Positions 33,536-44,960 of a stretch of DNA of 64,000 bases are shown here, piece after piece. The notes under the pieces are model-generated. The model saw nothing but the letters and a program-made list of their open reading frames with translations, was not told the origin of the DNA and ran no database searches. The position numbers and the translations under genes are program-made. Within the stretch, counting starts at the first letter, position 1, and each line of letters opens with the position of its first letter. Source of the stretch: Sepiola atlantica. Taxonomy: Eukaryota > Mollusca > Cephalopoda > Sepiida > Sepiolidae. Location of the stretch: positions 133,497,788 through 133,561,787 of the forward strand of contig OY744521.1 in assembly GCA_963556195.1 (NCBI GenBank). Reading direction: 5' to 3'.

Positions 33536-34770
33536 AAGAATGAAATATGATTAGTGAAAATAGAGGGGATTCCTATTATTCTTAGCTAAAAAAAACAGGC
33601 TATAGGTTTGATTTAAAATGTTAACAGGAAACAAATTCCACACGCCTGCAGTTTTTTTAGGAAAACACTACTAGAATTGATGGAGATCACTAGACCAACG
33701 AGTCAATCGAGCTTAGACAAAAGAAGCAGTGAATAGATAACATACATCTGAAGAACACATACCATAATTGTATTCATACAAAAGACTGTGACTAACCACA
33801 TCACGTCTGTGAGAGAGGGGAAAAATAGAAAGAGGGTTTAGCCAATATAATTACATATATGTTTCTGCACCTCATCAGGAACTTTCTAATGGGACAGAGA
33901 TTCATCAGCCCAAATATGACAACATTACTCCTTACATTTTCTTTGAGTAGATTTGTACAGATGGAGAATAGTTATAGTTATGAGAATGTGTTTAAAGCGA
34001 CAGAAGGAACCGACTTCATAAGAAACAGAATAGGCAATACATATAACGCATGACTCAAAGAAAGATCTTATGAGAGAGGACGACCAAGCAGTGTCAGTCA
34101 ATTTCGCCCCAAGAGCAGAGCTATTCATGAGAATTTCCGGAACAAAAAGAAACACGCCTACGATTTAAAGACACGAACTAACTTAACAGGATTAAACAAA
34201 ACAAGCAATTTGGTACCGAATACTACAACTGAACCCAGATAAAATTTTAGATCAGCTGCATATTTTGACTGATCTTAGGTAGATGGTCGAAAAGCGACAT
34301 CAGAATAGATAGTGGTATCATCAGCTATATTCATATTTTATAAACAATATTCTCTGTAAGATAATTTATATAGATTAGAAACACTGTTAGCTCTAGGATA
34401 CAGCCCTGAGGACTAGCAGCATAGATGGTAAAAGAGAATGAAGAGACACAGTTCAAAGTTGCTCGCAAGTTTCGATCAGAGCGAAAATATCTAATCATGT
34501 CAAGAACCTCACCACCAATAACATCACCCTGAAGTTTGTGAAGGAGACCAGAATGTCAGACTCTGTCAAACGCCTTCGAAATGTCAAGCGAAATGGTTCT
34601 ACCCTTTCCTGAATTATCCATGAACCGACAGACACGTTCATTTACAACACTTAAAAATATCAGCAGTTGAACGAAAAACACGATAGTCTTACTGAACATA
34701 ACTAAAGAGGCAAATACTTTTAAGATAATGAACATGTTTTACGTTGACGAACCTATCAAAACCATGTTAA
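33536..34770 (-). pseudogene. LINE ORF2 fragment, RT core and C-terminal tail
   Basis: Starts right at the Helitron border with FVNVKHVHYLKSICLFS and RSTADIF. It continues with NERVCRFMDNSGKGR, TISLDISKAFDRV (34,566-34,606), ASPQGC, FLIYINYLTENIV and ADDTTIYSD (34,295-34,330), then reaches the C-terminal CCHIWAD...RRDVVSHSLLYEYNYG and AGVWNLFPVNILNQTYS blocks. The catalytic aspartates of motifs A and C survive, but stops and frame changes break the frame in several places. Confidence 0.8.
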
Positions 34771-35574
34771 CTAGCGGGACCCGTGTAAATTACACGGAAT
34801 TTTTTAATTTTTACTTACACCGTGTTGTGTACGTTTTTTTTTTTTATCATTTCTTGAAAATAAAACTGAAAAAAGTGACGAAGTTATCGTCTGCCACACT
34901 GACCCTAACTCTAACGACGGGGTCAAAGTTAGCGCGGGTCCTAATGTAACAAAGCATTCTCTATTTGTTAGTTACACTTCCTTTATTATGAGCCCCCCTT
35001 CTAGATAAGAGTCAACTATTTTTTAAAAATGGTAACTCGTGTACAATCTACTAAAAAAAATTGATATGCCATCCGTTCAAAAAAATAAAAATAATACTGG
35101 CCCTCTCTACAAGCAAAAGAAAACGTAAATAGACAATGCCCTTAAAAACGCCAAATAAAAAAACAAAAAATAGTTTTAAGTTTAAAGCAACACAAAAAAG
35201 TACTTTTTAACCAGGTGAGTAGCATACAAAGATTCGGAAGGTTGTTGCTTTCGATGTAAGCATGACACACAAAATCACACACGCTATTGTATTAATATGT
35301 GTCTTCCCGGTCGTCCCCACCCTACCTCTCTTCCCCTTCCTCTTAAAATGTAGAAAACAAATCTTAGAGGTTGGTTGGGATCGAACTATAAACCAGTAGG
35401 GCCGAAGTCAAAATATACTACGTCGCTAACCGTTACGCCAGAGGGAAAAACTTCAAAATGCTTTGAAAATAAAGCAAGTTGACTGTTTTTTAAATCTAGG
35501 TGCGGCACGCATGCGCAGAGCTTTTGCCGGAAGCGTGACACACGAACACACACGCTATCGTATTAATATATAGA
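34771..35574 (-). mobile_element. Non-autonomous Helitron, 804 bp, both ends present
   Basis: On the minus strand the element begins TCTATATATTAATACGATAG (35,574 downward). It ends with a perfect 8-bp hairpin (CCGTGTAA/TTACACGG, 34,781-34,797), six bases (GTCCCG) and CTAG (34,774-34,771). Host A precedes the TC and host T follows the CTAG, the A|T insertion signature of Helitrons, with no target duplication. It encodes no Rep/helicase, so it would depend on an autonomous relative. A diverged internal copy of its 5' terminal words (ACACACGCTATTGTATTAAT near 35,280) suggests partial duplication or an earlier end. Confidence 0.9.
35372..35444 (-). other. tRNA-like segment inside the Helitron
   Basis: On the minus strand CTCTGGCGTAACGGTTAGCG carries an A-box-like D arm (35,424-35,440 is its TGGCGTAACGGTTAGCG part) and GTTCGATCCC (35,377-35,386) a B box, 38 bases apart as in a tRNA without intron. 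An acceptor stem is not obvious. It may be a captured tRNA or SINE head, possibly giving polymerase III transcription. Confidence 0.6.
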
Positions 35575-35576
35575 TT

Positions 35577-36170
35577 ACAGCGAGGAGGCAAACAGGGCGA
35601 TACTTAGTTGGGTCAGCCCGATCATCAGCATATTAAAAGATAGGGATAACAGAGGACTTCGTTTGAAAAAGAAGGGATACAGGACTGTGACAAACTGAGA
35701 TTGAGTAATATACAGAGGATAGAAGAAAGTTAAGAGCACAACCCATAAGAACAACAACAAGAATTGAATCATAGCCTTAAACTGGGCAAGATGAGAAAGA
35801 ACCGTAGCAACCATCTTCGGAATGATAATAACATAATCAGGAGATTCATCAGTTTTCAAATGAAAATCAAGACTCATCAGAATCATCAACAGAAGAATTG
35901 TAATCAAAGATACTAGCAAATAGATCAGCCTTATCCGTAGAATAGTAAATTACCGGAAGACCATTAAAAAGAGTAGGAATAACAGACTTGCCACTATTAA
36001 TGACACTATTGTAGATTCTCTCAAATTCACGAAATGAGATAGAGTGACAAATGCTAAGAGAATTGCTAGACTTATAGATATTGGAGTAGAGACTCTTTTT
36101 GGGACCATGTGCAAGAAGGAGAGGCTAGTGATTGGTACACCAGACCAGCTGTGACAACAATTCTCCATGC
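35577..36170 (-). pseudogene. LINE ORF2 fragment, N-terminal side of the RT
   Basis: One frame gives SISFREFERIYNSVINSGKS, VIPTLFNGLPVIYYSTDKAD and LFASIFDYNSSVDDSDES. After a broken stretch of about 200 bp, another gives RADPTKYRPVCLLAVI at the edge of the Helitron. 'DKADLFA..F....S.DDS' and '.DP..YRPV.LL' are standard blocks in front of the RT active site. Two frameshifts are needed. Confidence 0.75.
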
Positions 36171-36445
36171 ATGGACGAATGGTGGCTTTGTAAAGATATA
36201 TGAAACTGGTAGGTGTACGGAATTTTCTAGCTCAGTAGACAGAGCCCACCTATCTGTTGATCATTATTTCATGCTTAATTTTCGCGTTAAGAAGTACCTG
36301 AATTGATCGTTATGTAAGTTTACCGGTTAGTCACCTTGTTTCTATAATAGCATTTACGTCACAAAATGCACAGACTTAATTGATGGATCAATTTACATGT
36401 CCCATATCTTTCTATAAGATGATATCTGAACCTGTATATAACACG

Positions 36446-36486
<41 letters not shown>

Positions 36487-39400
36487 TTTACTCATTATTA
36501 TTTTCAATATGTTGTCGAGTGTAGCGATTGAAAATCGATATATACCATCACAGGTGACATAGTATGTAAATATGGGTGGTTATTTTCGATTAGTCTGTTT
36601 TTCAGGTATGTATTCGATAGCCAGACAGACATACATATTATGATCGTCTATTAAATAGAATTTTTACATGATAACGGAAATATATTCTTATACCTAAAGT
36701 GTCAAGTGTTAATATGATGTACTTCAAGTTACAAAATACATTATGTTAGACTGTACCAGCGCAGAAAGGAAAAACACTTAATACAAGACATAAGATAAAC
36801 AATTACATTTTGAAAATGAACATCACAATCAAGATAAAAGAAATAAAATTTAGCTGAGGTTGTTTTTCTATTGACGTTGGAAACGAACTATTTTTTAAGA
36901 AGAGTCGAAATCGACCCTGCGAAACTGAGTAGTGTGGGTGAGGTTGAAGTTCAACATATGAATCAGAGACTACTAATACTTTCACAATAAAAAGTAAAAA
37001 ATAGTCTTCAATAGATGATGTTGGCAAATTTTCAAAATCGGAAATGAATGTAGAAGATGAAAGGTGGACGTTTTCTATTTCATGGTATAGAAACAAAACG
37101 ACAAATTACGTCAGAAAACGAAAGAGAGCAATAAATATTGATGGCAATCAGGACATTGAATGATATTATTTCCTTCTCATGCTTATTTATTCATCTCCCG
37201 TTTCATGCATTTCAACTGAAACCGTAAATAAGAGTGTATAGAACATATACAATATAAATAAATAGTAATATACCTATCACATTTTGTTAACTAGTTCACC
37301 CGATAACCCTCTACAATTACAATGTCCGTTTACTCAATTTCTTTTCATAGCTGAATTAATCAAATCCAATTCTAAAGTATTGTACTATATTATCAGTCTG
37401 GAAATATATTACTCTATTAACAAAAGCAATCAATTAAGTTTCCATAATATTTTTGGAATTATTGGAAATATCTCATAAAAAGTCCCATATTTTTTTTTAT
37501 TTAACTCGTAAAAAAATACTGTCTAAATTGGTGGGCATTCTATTGAAATATACTTTTAACCAGAAGTTGTTTATCTGCTAAGAATTCATGAATAAATGTA
37601 GTTTTCAGCAAATGTTCTGATCGATGAGAAATATTTATAAAATATCCGATGCTTTCGTATTCATTCAGTTACCGAGGAAAAGAAAATAGTCGATCTAACT
37701 CTATGGTTGGTCCATTGAAATACTAACTTTAAGTAGATGTATTTTAATTAACCAAACTCTGGGTGTCAACCAATATCTACTGGGATATTGTAATCTGAAA
37801 AAAAAAACAGGAATTAATATATAAAAATAGCAATCTCGATTCGTAGGCAGTCATAAATAAACATTGATTATAGAATTATGATCTGCTCAATTTCGTAAAA
37901 GAAGTAATGTTTACTAAATAAACTTTTTGTCATTAACTTTAAAAATACTGTAGAATTGCATTTTCTTTTATTGACAGAGTGTCATAACTCTACCTGAAAA
38001 TTGGTTTTAATTACGCACTTGACTATTACAAATAACTCATGCTCACACAATGTTTAGTAAACCGTCATATAAATTTACCTCAGTGATATACACACCTCCA
38101 AAGCATTAGTTTAATATTTCTCCGATTTGTCATGTACATTGTTCTAGCTATATTTAGATGTATGAATTTCGTTTCATGTTTATATTTTGCAATTCTGTCT
38201 ACCATTTGTTCGAACCAAGAATATTGAATTGGTAAATTCATTACTTGTTATATTTCGTGGGAATTATCGGTGATCAACCAGGCGACATACATGGACAGTG
38301 ATAACTTATTACCTTTTAACAAGGTTACACAATCGTACGCAATATAATGTTTCCATAGTTCCTCAGTCAGGCCCACTGACAGTCTTAAATGATGAGACAA
38401 CTTGGATTGTATTTGCAATACCAATTCCCCTTAAATCACTGGACTCACTATGCCCGGGGTCAAATGTCCCATCGACAATATATCCAATCTAGTGTTAACG
38501 CGCTCTAACGACGTTATCGTGGATTTGTTCATCTCGCGTACTTTATCGATAATAACCATTTACTGGAAATATTACTGTTCAAAATTACTCAACTACAGGA
38601 ATTCTGTCGGCATGGTTTACACACACATTCAACAACTTTTTTTTGTTTGCAATAGTCAATTTATATCATCCTATTATTTACTTAGTCTACCCTCGTTATA
38701 TTTAATGCATACAGACTCCCCGTAAAAAAAAATATGTTGGCATCGTCTAGTATAGATGATTCTTACCAATTCTCTACTAATAACAATCACGTATTCTTCA
38801 GGCACTTTTGTCTCAACTTAAATAATTCAACATATTTTAAATATATTCTTATTCCATTTTACTGATATGGCATCATTATTTTCCCTTGCTATACGGGGTT
38901 CAAAAAACAAGAGTGACTTTTCATCATGCATGTAGTGTTTCATACCGGAACCCTGGAAACTAAACTTAAGCAAATGCCGATATATTGAGATTTCGCTCCA
39001 TAACCATGTTTATCAATCCCTGTAATCTAATTATGATCACATCATTTTTCTTCTTGACCACCGAATTACTCGGATGTCATTTCTAGTAGAAGATGTGTAG
39101 TACTAGTCATTCCTACATTAAGACACAACCAAATAATTGGTTTAGTCTTCATGCGTCTTCAGTTCATCTTTTCTAAATAATTGAACTTACGTATCATTGA
39201 TGGTGACGAAATCCAAAATGTAATCAACTACCGAACAGCAGCACCGCACACAAATACGCTATTCAACACCTATGACCATGCTAATTCGATGCCAACAAGT
39301 GGACCATGTTCTTTACTTACTGTCAACTTACAAAGTTGTTTTCTACTTGTCCGACTTTTTTGGGGGGCTAATCGATTCGATCACCCCCTTATCCTCAAAT

Positions 39401-42293
39401 GTATCTGACATTCTCTTCCATCTGTCTTTTATATCTACCTTCACACTCCATGTTTAGTTGGCAGAGATGGATGCTAACTTCTACCATCCACACACCTTTT
39501 TCTCCTTCATCAATCTTTTTTTTCATATTCTGTACTTAAAAACCTTGCAAATCGTTCAACACTAATCTGACTCATAGTCATGTTCTTCCCTTCATCCCAG
39601 ACTCCCGATATCGGCATCAGTTTCGTCAAATGTCTCCTTGTACTTGCAGTTTACGGCTCAGAGTTATTTCGGTTTTCTATCTCTGATAGACTTTCGCTGT
39701 CGTTAGTATTAGTTCATTTTGTGTTTTTGTTTTGACTGACCTTTGACCCCATATTACGGATGAAAAAACTGCATGTTCTACTATAACTAACATACTTATT
39801 AAAATTAATATAATATTTTCCACTTCTAGTAAAAATTCTGTTGTCGCCTGTCTTTTAAAGTGTGCGAACCCTCCCAGGCTCAACTCAATTTATTTTCTTT
39901 CCTTATATATTATCACATTAATCTTATCTGTGTTTCTCTAATACTTCCATTGGCTTGTAATAAGATACTTTGTTTATTTTGGCAAATATAAATACTAATT
40001 ATCGGTGTTTTCTCAACCATTTAGCTAGATAATTTGATCCCTATGAAATCAGTTCAACTTCCTATTGTTTTAAGGATGGTAAGGGAAAATAGTTCATCTC
40101 AATTATACTTACCTGAGTCGCGTTATCTAAGAAACTTATCCGTCTTATTGGCAGTGCAGCACTGTGCATGGACTCTGAACCATATACATATCTATTTCAG
40201 TATCTGTTCATATACCGTGTGTGTCTGCTTGTATAGTATTACCTATGACTTAGTTCAAACACCTACAACACTTGTGATATACATATTATGTCAGTGAGTT
40301 TCTCCGTGCGGACGTGAAATTTCCGTACTGATTTTTCACAACCTTTAACTAGGCATACTGTTATTTACTGGGGGTGGGCCCCATTTTTCCTTCTTTGGGC
40401 CAAGCCGATCACACACTAGCGGTTACTTCACTCTATAAAAACAAACAAAAGTAGTGTCTTCCAATCACATTGATTATTAATTCACAGATAACACCATCCT
40501 TAAATATTGGAATTCAACAACTAAGCGAGAGTTGTCATATATTCCTGATAGATAATATAATTATCCATTCTGTATAAGATATACGTTCTACATGCATTGA
40601 ACGTTGCATTGAGACAGTTATCTAATGGTATGATCTTCTTTACTTTACTGTTTTCTACACTCAGGGTAACTGACAACACATGACACCTTCGACTCGTCTT
40701 AAAACGGAGGCGCTAACATTCCAGATTATATAAGTTATGTAAATCCGATCTCAAAATACATTTAGCTAATAGTGGAGTATTATCTTTCCTAGCTAAATAG
40801 TCAATTATTTTTTAATTCTAGCAGCTAAATTTTAATAGGGATTGGTTAGTCTTTTTCTGATAGTAGATGTCGAAGTGGTTTATGTATGACACAACGATTA
40901 TGACCAACGGGGATCGTGCACCCTGGGGGGAGCACTAGTATGCATCTTGGTGATGATGCTAGATCCTACGTAGAAACAAGATAGAGATCTAAGAACCAGT
41001 ACATATTATCAGCGCTGGGCGATCCTCTAGAAGTGGCGTCGGTTCGTCTAGAAAAGCAGCTTAGGTTGTTAAACCTAATTATCACCAACAAAAAACATAC
41101 GGTCAGATATTGGCCGGGTGTGCCAACTTGGGGTCGAAGATTGCCATCTAGAAGTTGTCACTATTTATTAGGGCAGGGATCTCCTTCCCCCAGCGAGGAA
41201 ACGGCTAATTGGTTTCTATGTAGATAATATCTAAGAGAGAGGAATTTCGATTCCCTGTACCGCACGTACCACCCAACCCCAAACAACTCCGAGAGAGGAA
41301 GAAAGACTCAAGGAAAAAGGAAGATGGACATAGAAAAACGGACGGGAGAGAGAAAGAGAGTAAGTCAGTATACCCAACACCACCCACCCCCGAGAGGGGA
41401 AGAGGGATGTTTGAGAAAGAAAAGGTGTGACAATACGCCCTTTCGGTAAGAGAAAGGACTTTGGCTTTTTGAACGAGAATATAGTTACGCTAGCAGTTAG
41501 GACTGGGCGCTCAGCCCGTTCAGACATGTCTGAGGCTCGCCTGCCAGGCATGCGTGACTGACGAAGTATTCTCACAATCGTTTTAAGTAGACGAGTTAGT
41601 TCAACTTATGACTTAATTAAGAGTTTGCGAACGTAAATGGATTCACAGAGAGAGAGAGAGAAAGAGCGAGAGAGAGAGAGGGAGAGAGACGACGAGATAG
41701 TTTAATACAAAAGAACATTTTATCAACAGATGGATATTCAATTCAAGTTTAAAATCAATTCTTTCCTTTAATTGTTAATAATTATTTTCAACCAAAAAGA
41801 CTTCGCCGATGTTTGTTGAAGTTATTTCTATTGTTGATTTGTTCTGCTTGAATAACCTTGCCTTCACAAAACCAACGAAATCATCATCATCACCGTCATC
41901 ACGACCTTGGAGGAATTTCGACCAACACCTTTATTTTATATTGGCACTACGACGATCATCGGCCAAAAGAGTGTTCACGGTCTGGAAAGATCTCTAGTAG
42001 AGAACCAGAAGCGTGAACACCGATAAACAGACGACGAACGGGGTACATGTTTATGACAGGCTCTGAGACGTGGAATAGAGTGGAGTATCTGTTATACTTG
42101 GCGCCGCGACCAGGAGATCAAACACCTATGCGTGAGTGGCTGACAACGATACCCACGGGCAAGAGCAGAGTGTGGTATCTCTTTATATATGGTCTGCGTT
42201 GATTGTTAATAAGTTGCTACTCAGATACTATTATATATTTTTTCAAAACGTACATAATAGCGTACACCTTTTTTATCAGCAGCTACATCTGTC
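36171..42293. other. Mostly AT-rich, no gene recognised
   Basis: Contains (TA)n at 36,449-36,483 and GA-rich runs at about 41,280-41,420 and 41,648-41,692. The stretch 40,900-41,230 is GC-richer and unidentified. TTGGCGCCGCGACCAGGAGA near 42,098 resembles an LTR-element primer site but has no LTR beside it that I can define. Several 60-115-codon frames (for example 36,803-37,096 minus, 39,677-39,883 minus, 40,034-40,297 plus) have no recognisable domain. Confidence 0.45.
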
Positions 42294-42585
42294 GTCGCAG
42301 GGAGCCCTTGGTACATTACATTTATCGTAAAGAAATGCCTGAAAACCGTACACATTGATATTAACGGTTGCTTGAGAACTGCAAACATACTATCATAATT
42401 GGTGTTTAGCAGCAATGACCTACGGAAACCTCCCTAGGACTTTTGATCCTGGAGAGGCCTCGATAAAGGAAATGTCGCAGAGAGCCCATGGTACATTATA
42501 TTTACCGTAAAGAAATTCATGACAACCGTACACCTTGACATTAACGGTTGCTTGAGAACTGCAAGCATACTATTATAATTGGCGT
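42294..42585. repeat. 112-bp direct repeat at 180-bp period
   Basis: Copies at 42,294-42,405 and 42,474-42,585 share long words such as TTAACGGTTGCTTGAGAACT and a CCGTACAC-TTGA block, with about a dozen substitutions and no length change. The 68-bp spacer contains an imperfect hairpin (CCTCCCTAGGA/TCCTGGAGAGG). It could be two units of a satellite whose other units have decayed. Confidence 0.9.
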
Positions 42586-44499
42586 AAATCTAAATACAGC
42601 ATAATGATGTAACTAATATCAGAGTAGGTCAATAGAGGCATTGCCTTCAATTGATCCGAGAGACTATCCGAAGCGCTTGTACAAACATCTGTTTACCGAA
42701 AACTGCATACAAACCTATTGTTCCTAGAAATAATGTTATAAATGCCACTTTCTTTAGTTAAGGCATACTTTTTGAGATAATCTTGGTGTGGTTTGATCAT
42801 TTCTCCATTAATGTTATAGGTTAGATATTTTTTAGTGTTTTTATGAATGGCTCTTGTACTACCCATGGTAGTCTCCAAAACATTCCCCAGATATGTGTGT
42901 CAGACGCACATATTGACTATTCCTATTTATTATCTCAATATTAAGCCTGCGGGAAATTTAGATGTATTTCCAGGTAGAAGTTGTATTCACCCATCAAAAC
43001 CACGATATGTACTGTGCAATGTATATGGCCTAGAGGTATTTCGACATCACTTACTGTCAGAATTTTAGTTGCGCTCTAATACATTTCATCCTAGATTTAT
43101 GCGCTGTACCCATTGGGAACACATGTAAATTGGTTTCCGATTACTCATACGGGTAATCATATTAATCCTGTGATATTCATCTCAGCTGCAAAGGCCTCAC
43201 AAAATGTTTATTCAAGAGTCTAAATCTGGTTTCGACTACTTGTTTTGATCTTTCTAATATATTTTTAAGGCAGTTACCGTCAGTTTTTTTTGCAATCTTG
43301 GACTAACCTTTACATGGAAGATTGTAACATAAAACTAACATCATAAAAACCCAAGTATTTTATCTGCTGCGAATATAATATCGGGTTTAATTTTCATTTA
43401 TTTGGAGTAGTGTTATTTCCGTGTGTCAAAACCTAAACCGGTATTGACACTGCTTCTTAACGCGCCTTATATTATTACAACGTTAAAAAACCAGGCAGAT
43501 ATTGCACACATTCAGCAACTTAAATATTTTTCGGTTATATTATCGAGGCTTCTAACTTCCTGTTGAGTGGCACGTTGGCGCTTTTTCTCTTCAGCGTATC
43601 GGGTAGGCATGTGGGTTGTATACTCTCACTCTCTATTCCTCTTTTTCTGCGAACTAAGCTGCACTTAGCGATGAGCACCAACATTATCCTGATAAGTATT
43701 GTCGGATTACAATTCCAGTACACAGTTTATAATTCTCGAGTCTATCATGTAGACCCATAACAAACACCGCTCCATCATTCATCAGTTTCATTGCTGAATA
43801 TGCTTCCAAATCTAAGCGTGTATTTTTCTGATCCAGAGCCTCTCTCTCTCTCTGTCTCTCTTTCTCTCTCTCTTACGCTATATCTCTTATCAGTTATGCC
43901 TATAACTGCAGAAAAAAATGCGGATCTGCCACGGTTTACATCATGTATGATGCCACTGTCACCGAAGAGATTTACATAAATATCCACAGGTTATACTTGT
44001 ATTACCACCCTTCCTATTTGATATCGAAGAAGGAAAGAGCTACTCTCCGAAATCAGTGGATTTCTCCCCGTCGATCTGGTTAATTATATAAAGCTACGAA
44101 ATGCTTCTTCTGTTCTACGTACACTTGTCTACTCTATTGTCAGAGTCCTCCTTAATTCTCACCAGGTGAATTCTCTTAGATTAGGTTTCCTATAAACTGA
44201 ACAACTGGACATTACCAATGCAGATCCCATATAAGTTAAATTATTTATTATTCCAGTATTCCTGAAATTGAGATCGTCCACTTATAAACTGCCGTCTTAA
44301 TTATCCATGGTATTCTGAAATGGATAATGATGATACTCATATTACCTTTATGTACGTCTACGCTTTCTGTAGATACGAAGTCTATTCAGACATTCATCTA
44401 CTAAGTATAAGATCTAATGTTTACCTATAGTTATATGAAGTTTGTTCACTATATTTAAGAGAAATATCGAACACTGTGCATAACCTTATGCTCGACTGA
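42586..44499. other. AT-rich unassigned sequence
   Basis: No supported gene. A minus frame at 42,693-42,878 reads KYLTYNINGEMIKPHQDYLK, which is not low complexity but is not recognised. A (TC)n run lies at about 43,837-43,875. Confidence 0.45.
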
Positions 44500-44532
44500 T
44501 AACATTGGTATGGAGGCGCATCGCCACGCTGG

Positions 44533-44564
44533 AGTAGTCAGTATTTGATCAAATCCTGACTACT
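44533..44564. repeat. 32-bp near-perfect palindrome
   Basis: AGTAGTCAG-T-ATTTGA and TCAAAT-C-CTGACTACT are mirror complements with one mismatched pair. It lies just past the end of the minus-strand LINE coding traces and may be part of its 3' untranslated region. Confidence 0.85.
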
Positions 44565-44789
44565 GCTCTTTTGTTGAAGATATCTTGTCCATGGGATCTT
44601 ATGTTGACGTATTTATGGTTTCTATAATTAACATCACATTTTTCTTTTGTTTAAAGGTTTTGCCCACTGCTGTCTGTATTTCTGTAGTCATTATCCTTGC
44701 TTATTTTTCTTTGAATCCAAATCGGTTTTAATACGTACAGATAACTTTTTAAGGTGTATCCTATTGCTACTATTCCGAAAGGGTAATAT

Positions 44790-44960
44790 TCCACCTCCCA
44801 TCAATTGTCTTGTCAATCCTCAATGAGATTTCTGTCAATGATGTATTTTCTGTTTTCTGCACCTTTGATGTTATTTTCTAAACTTAGTGTTAGCTCCATA
44901 TAAATAACTTGTCTTCGATCTTAACTCTATGTTACCATATCCCGCTTTTCAGCTGTTTCA
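44790..44960 (-). pseudogene. RLE-type endonuclease remnant of the ancient LINE
   Basis: FPLSETAEKRDMV corresponds to the '..I..T.LRPDMV' strand, with the Pro of PD replaced (RD) and the Asp kept. RRQVIYMELTLSLENN carries the Glu of the (D/E)xK-type motif, followed by GAENRKY...LIED and WEVEYYPF. Two stops lie within. It ends in a tail leading toward 44,600. Confidence 0.6.

Larger units (their letters stand above)
33536..36170 (-). mobile_element. LINE (Jockey/CR1-group type), split by a Helitron
   Basis: Minus-strand coding traces run from 36,170 down to about 33,540 and are interrupted exactly by the Helitron at 34,771-35,574. Before the insertion: TDKADLFASIF and RADPTKYRPVCLL. After it: YLKSICLFS, RSTADIF, TISLDISKAFDRV (motif A), ASPQGCIL (motif B), ADDTTIYSD (motif C), and a C-terminal tail (YKSTQRKCKEECCHIWAD, RDVVSHSLLYEYNYG). 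This is the RT order of an endonuclease-type LINE that integrates by target-primed reverse transcription. Stops and frameshifts throughout show long decay. The endonuclease domain is not present. Confidence 0.8.

Noticed and set aside
39180..39900. Possible gypsy polyprotein remnant on the minus strand
   Set aside because: A few residues hinted at it, but no motif (protease, RT box, zinc knuckle) could be confirmed.
42098..42117. TTGGCGCCGCGACCAGGAGA as an LTR primer binding site
   Set aside because: The TGGCGCC start fits, but no LTR end, polypurine tract or coding remnant could be tied to it.
42693..42878. Minus-strand frame with KYLTYNINGEMIKPHQDYLK
   Set aside because: It is not low complexity but too short to assign, and extension in other frames gave nothing consistent.
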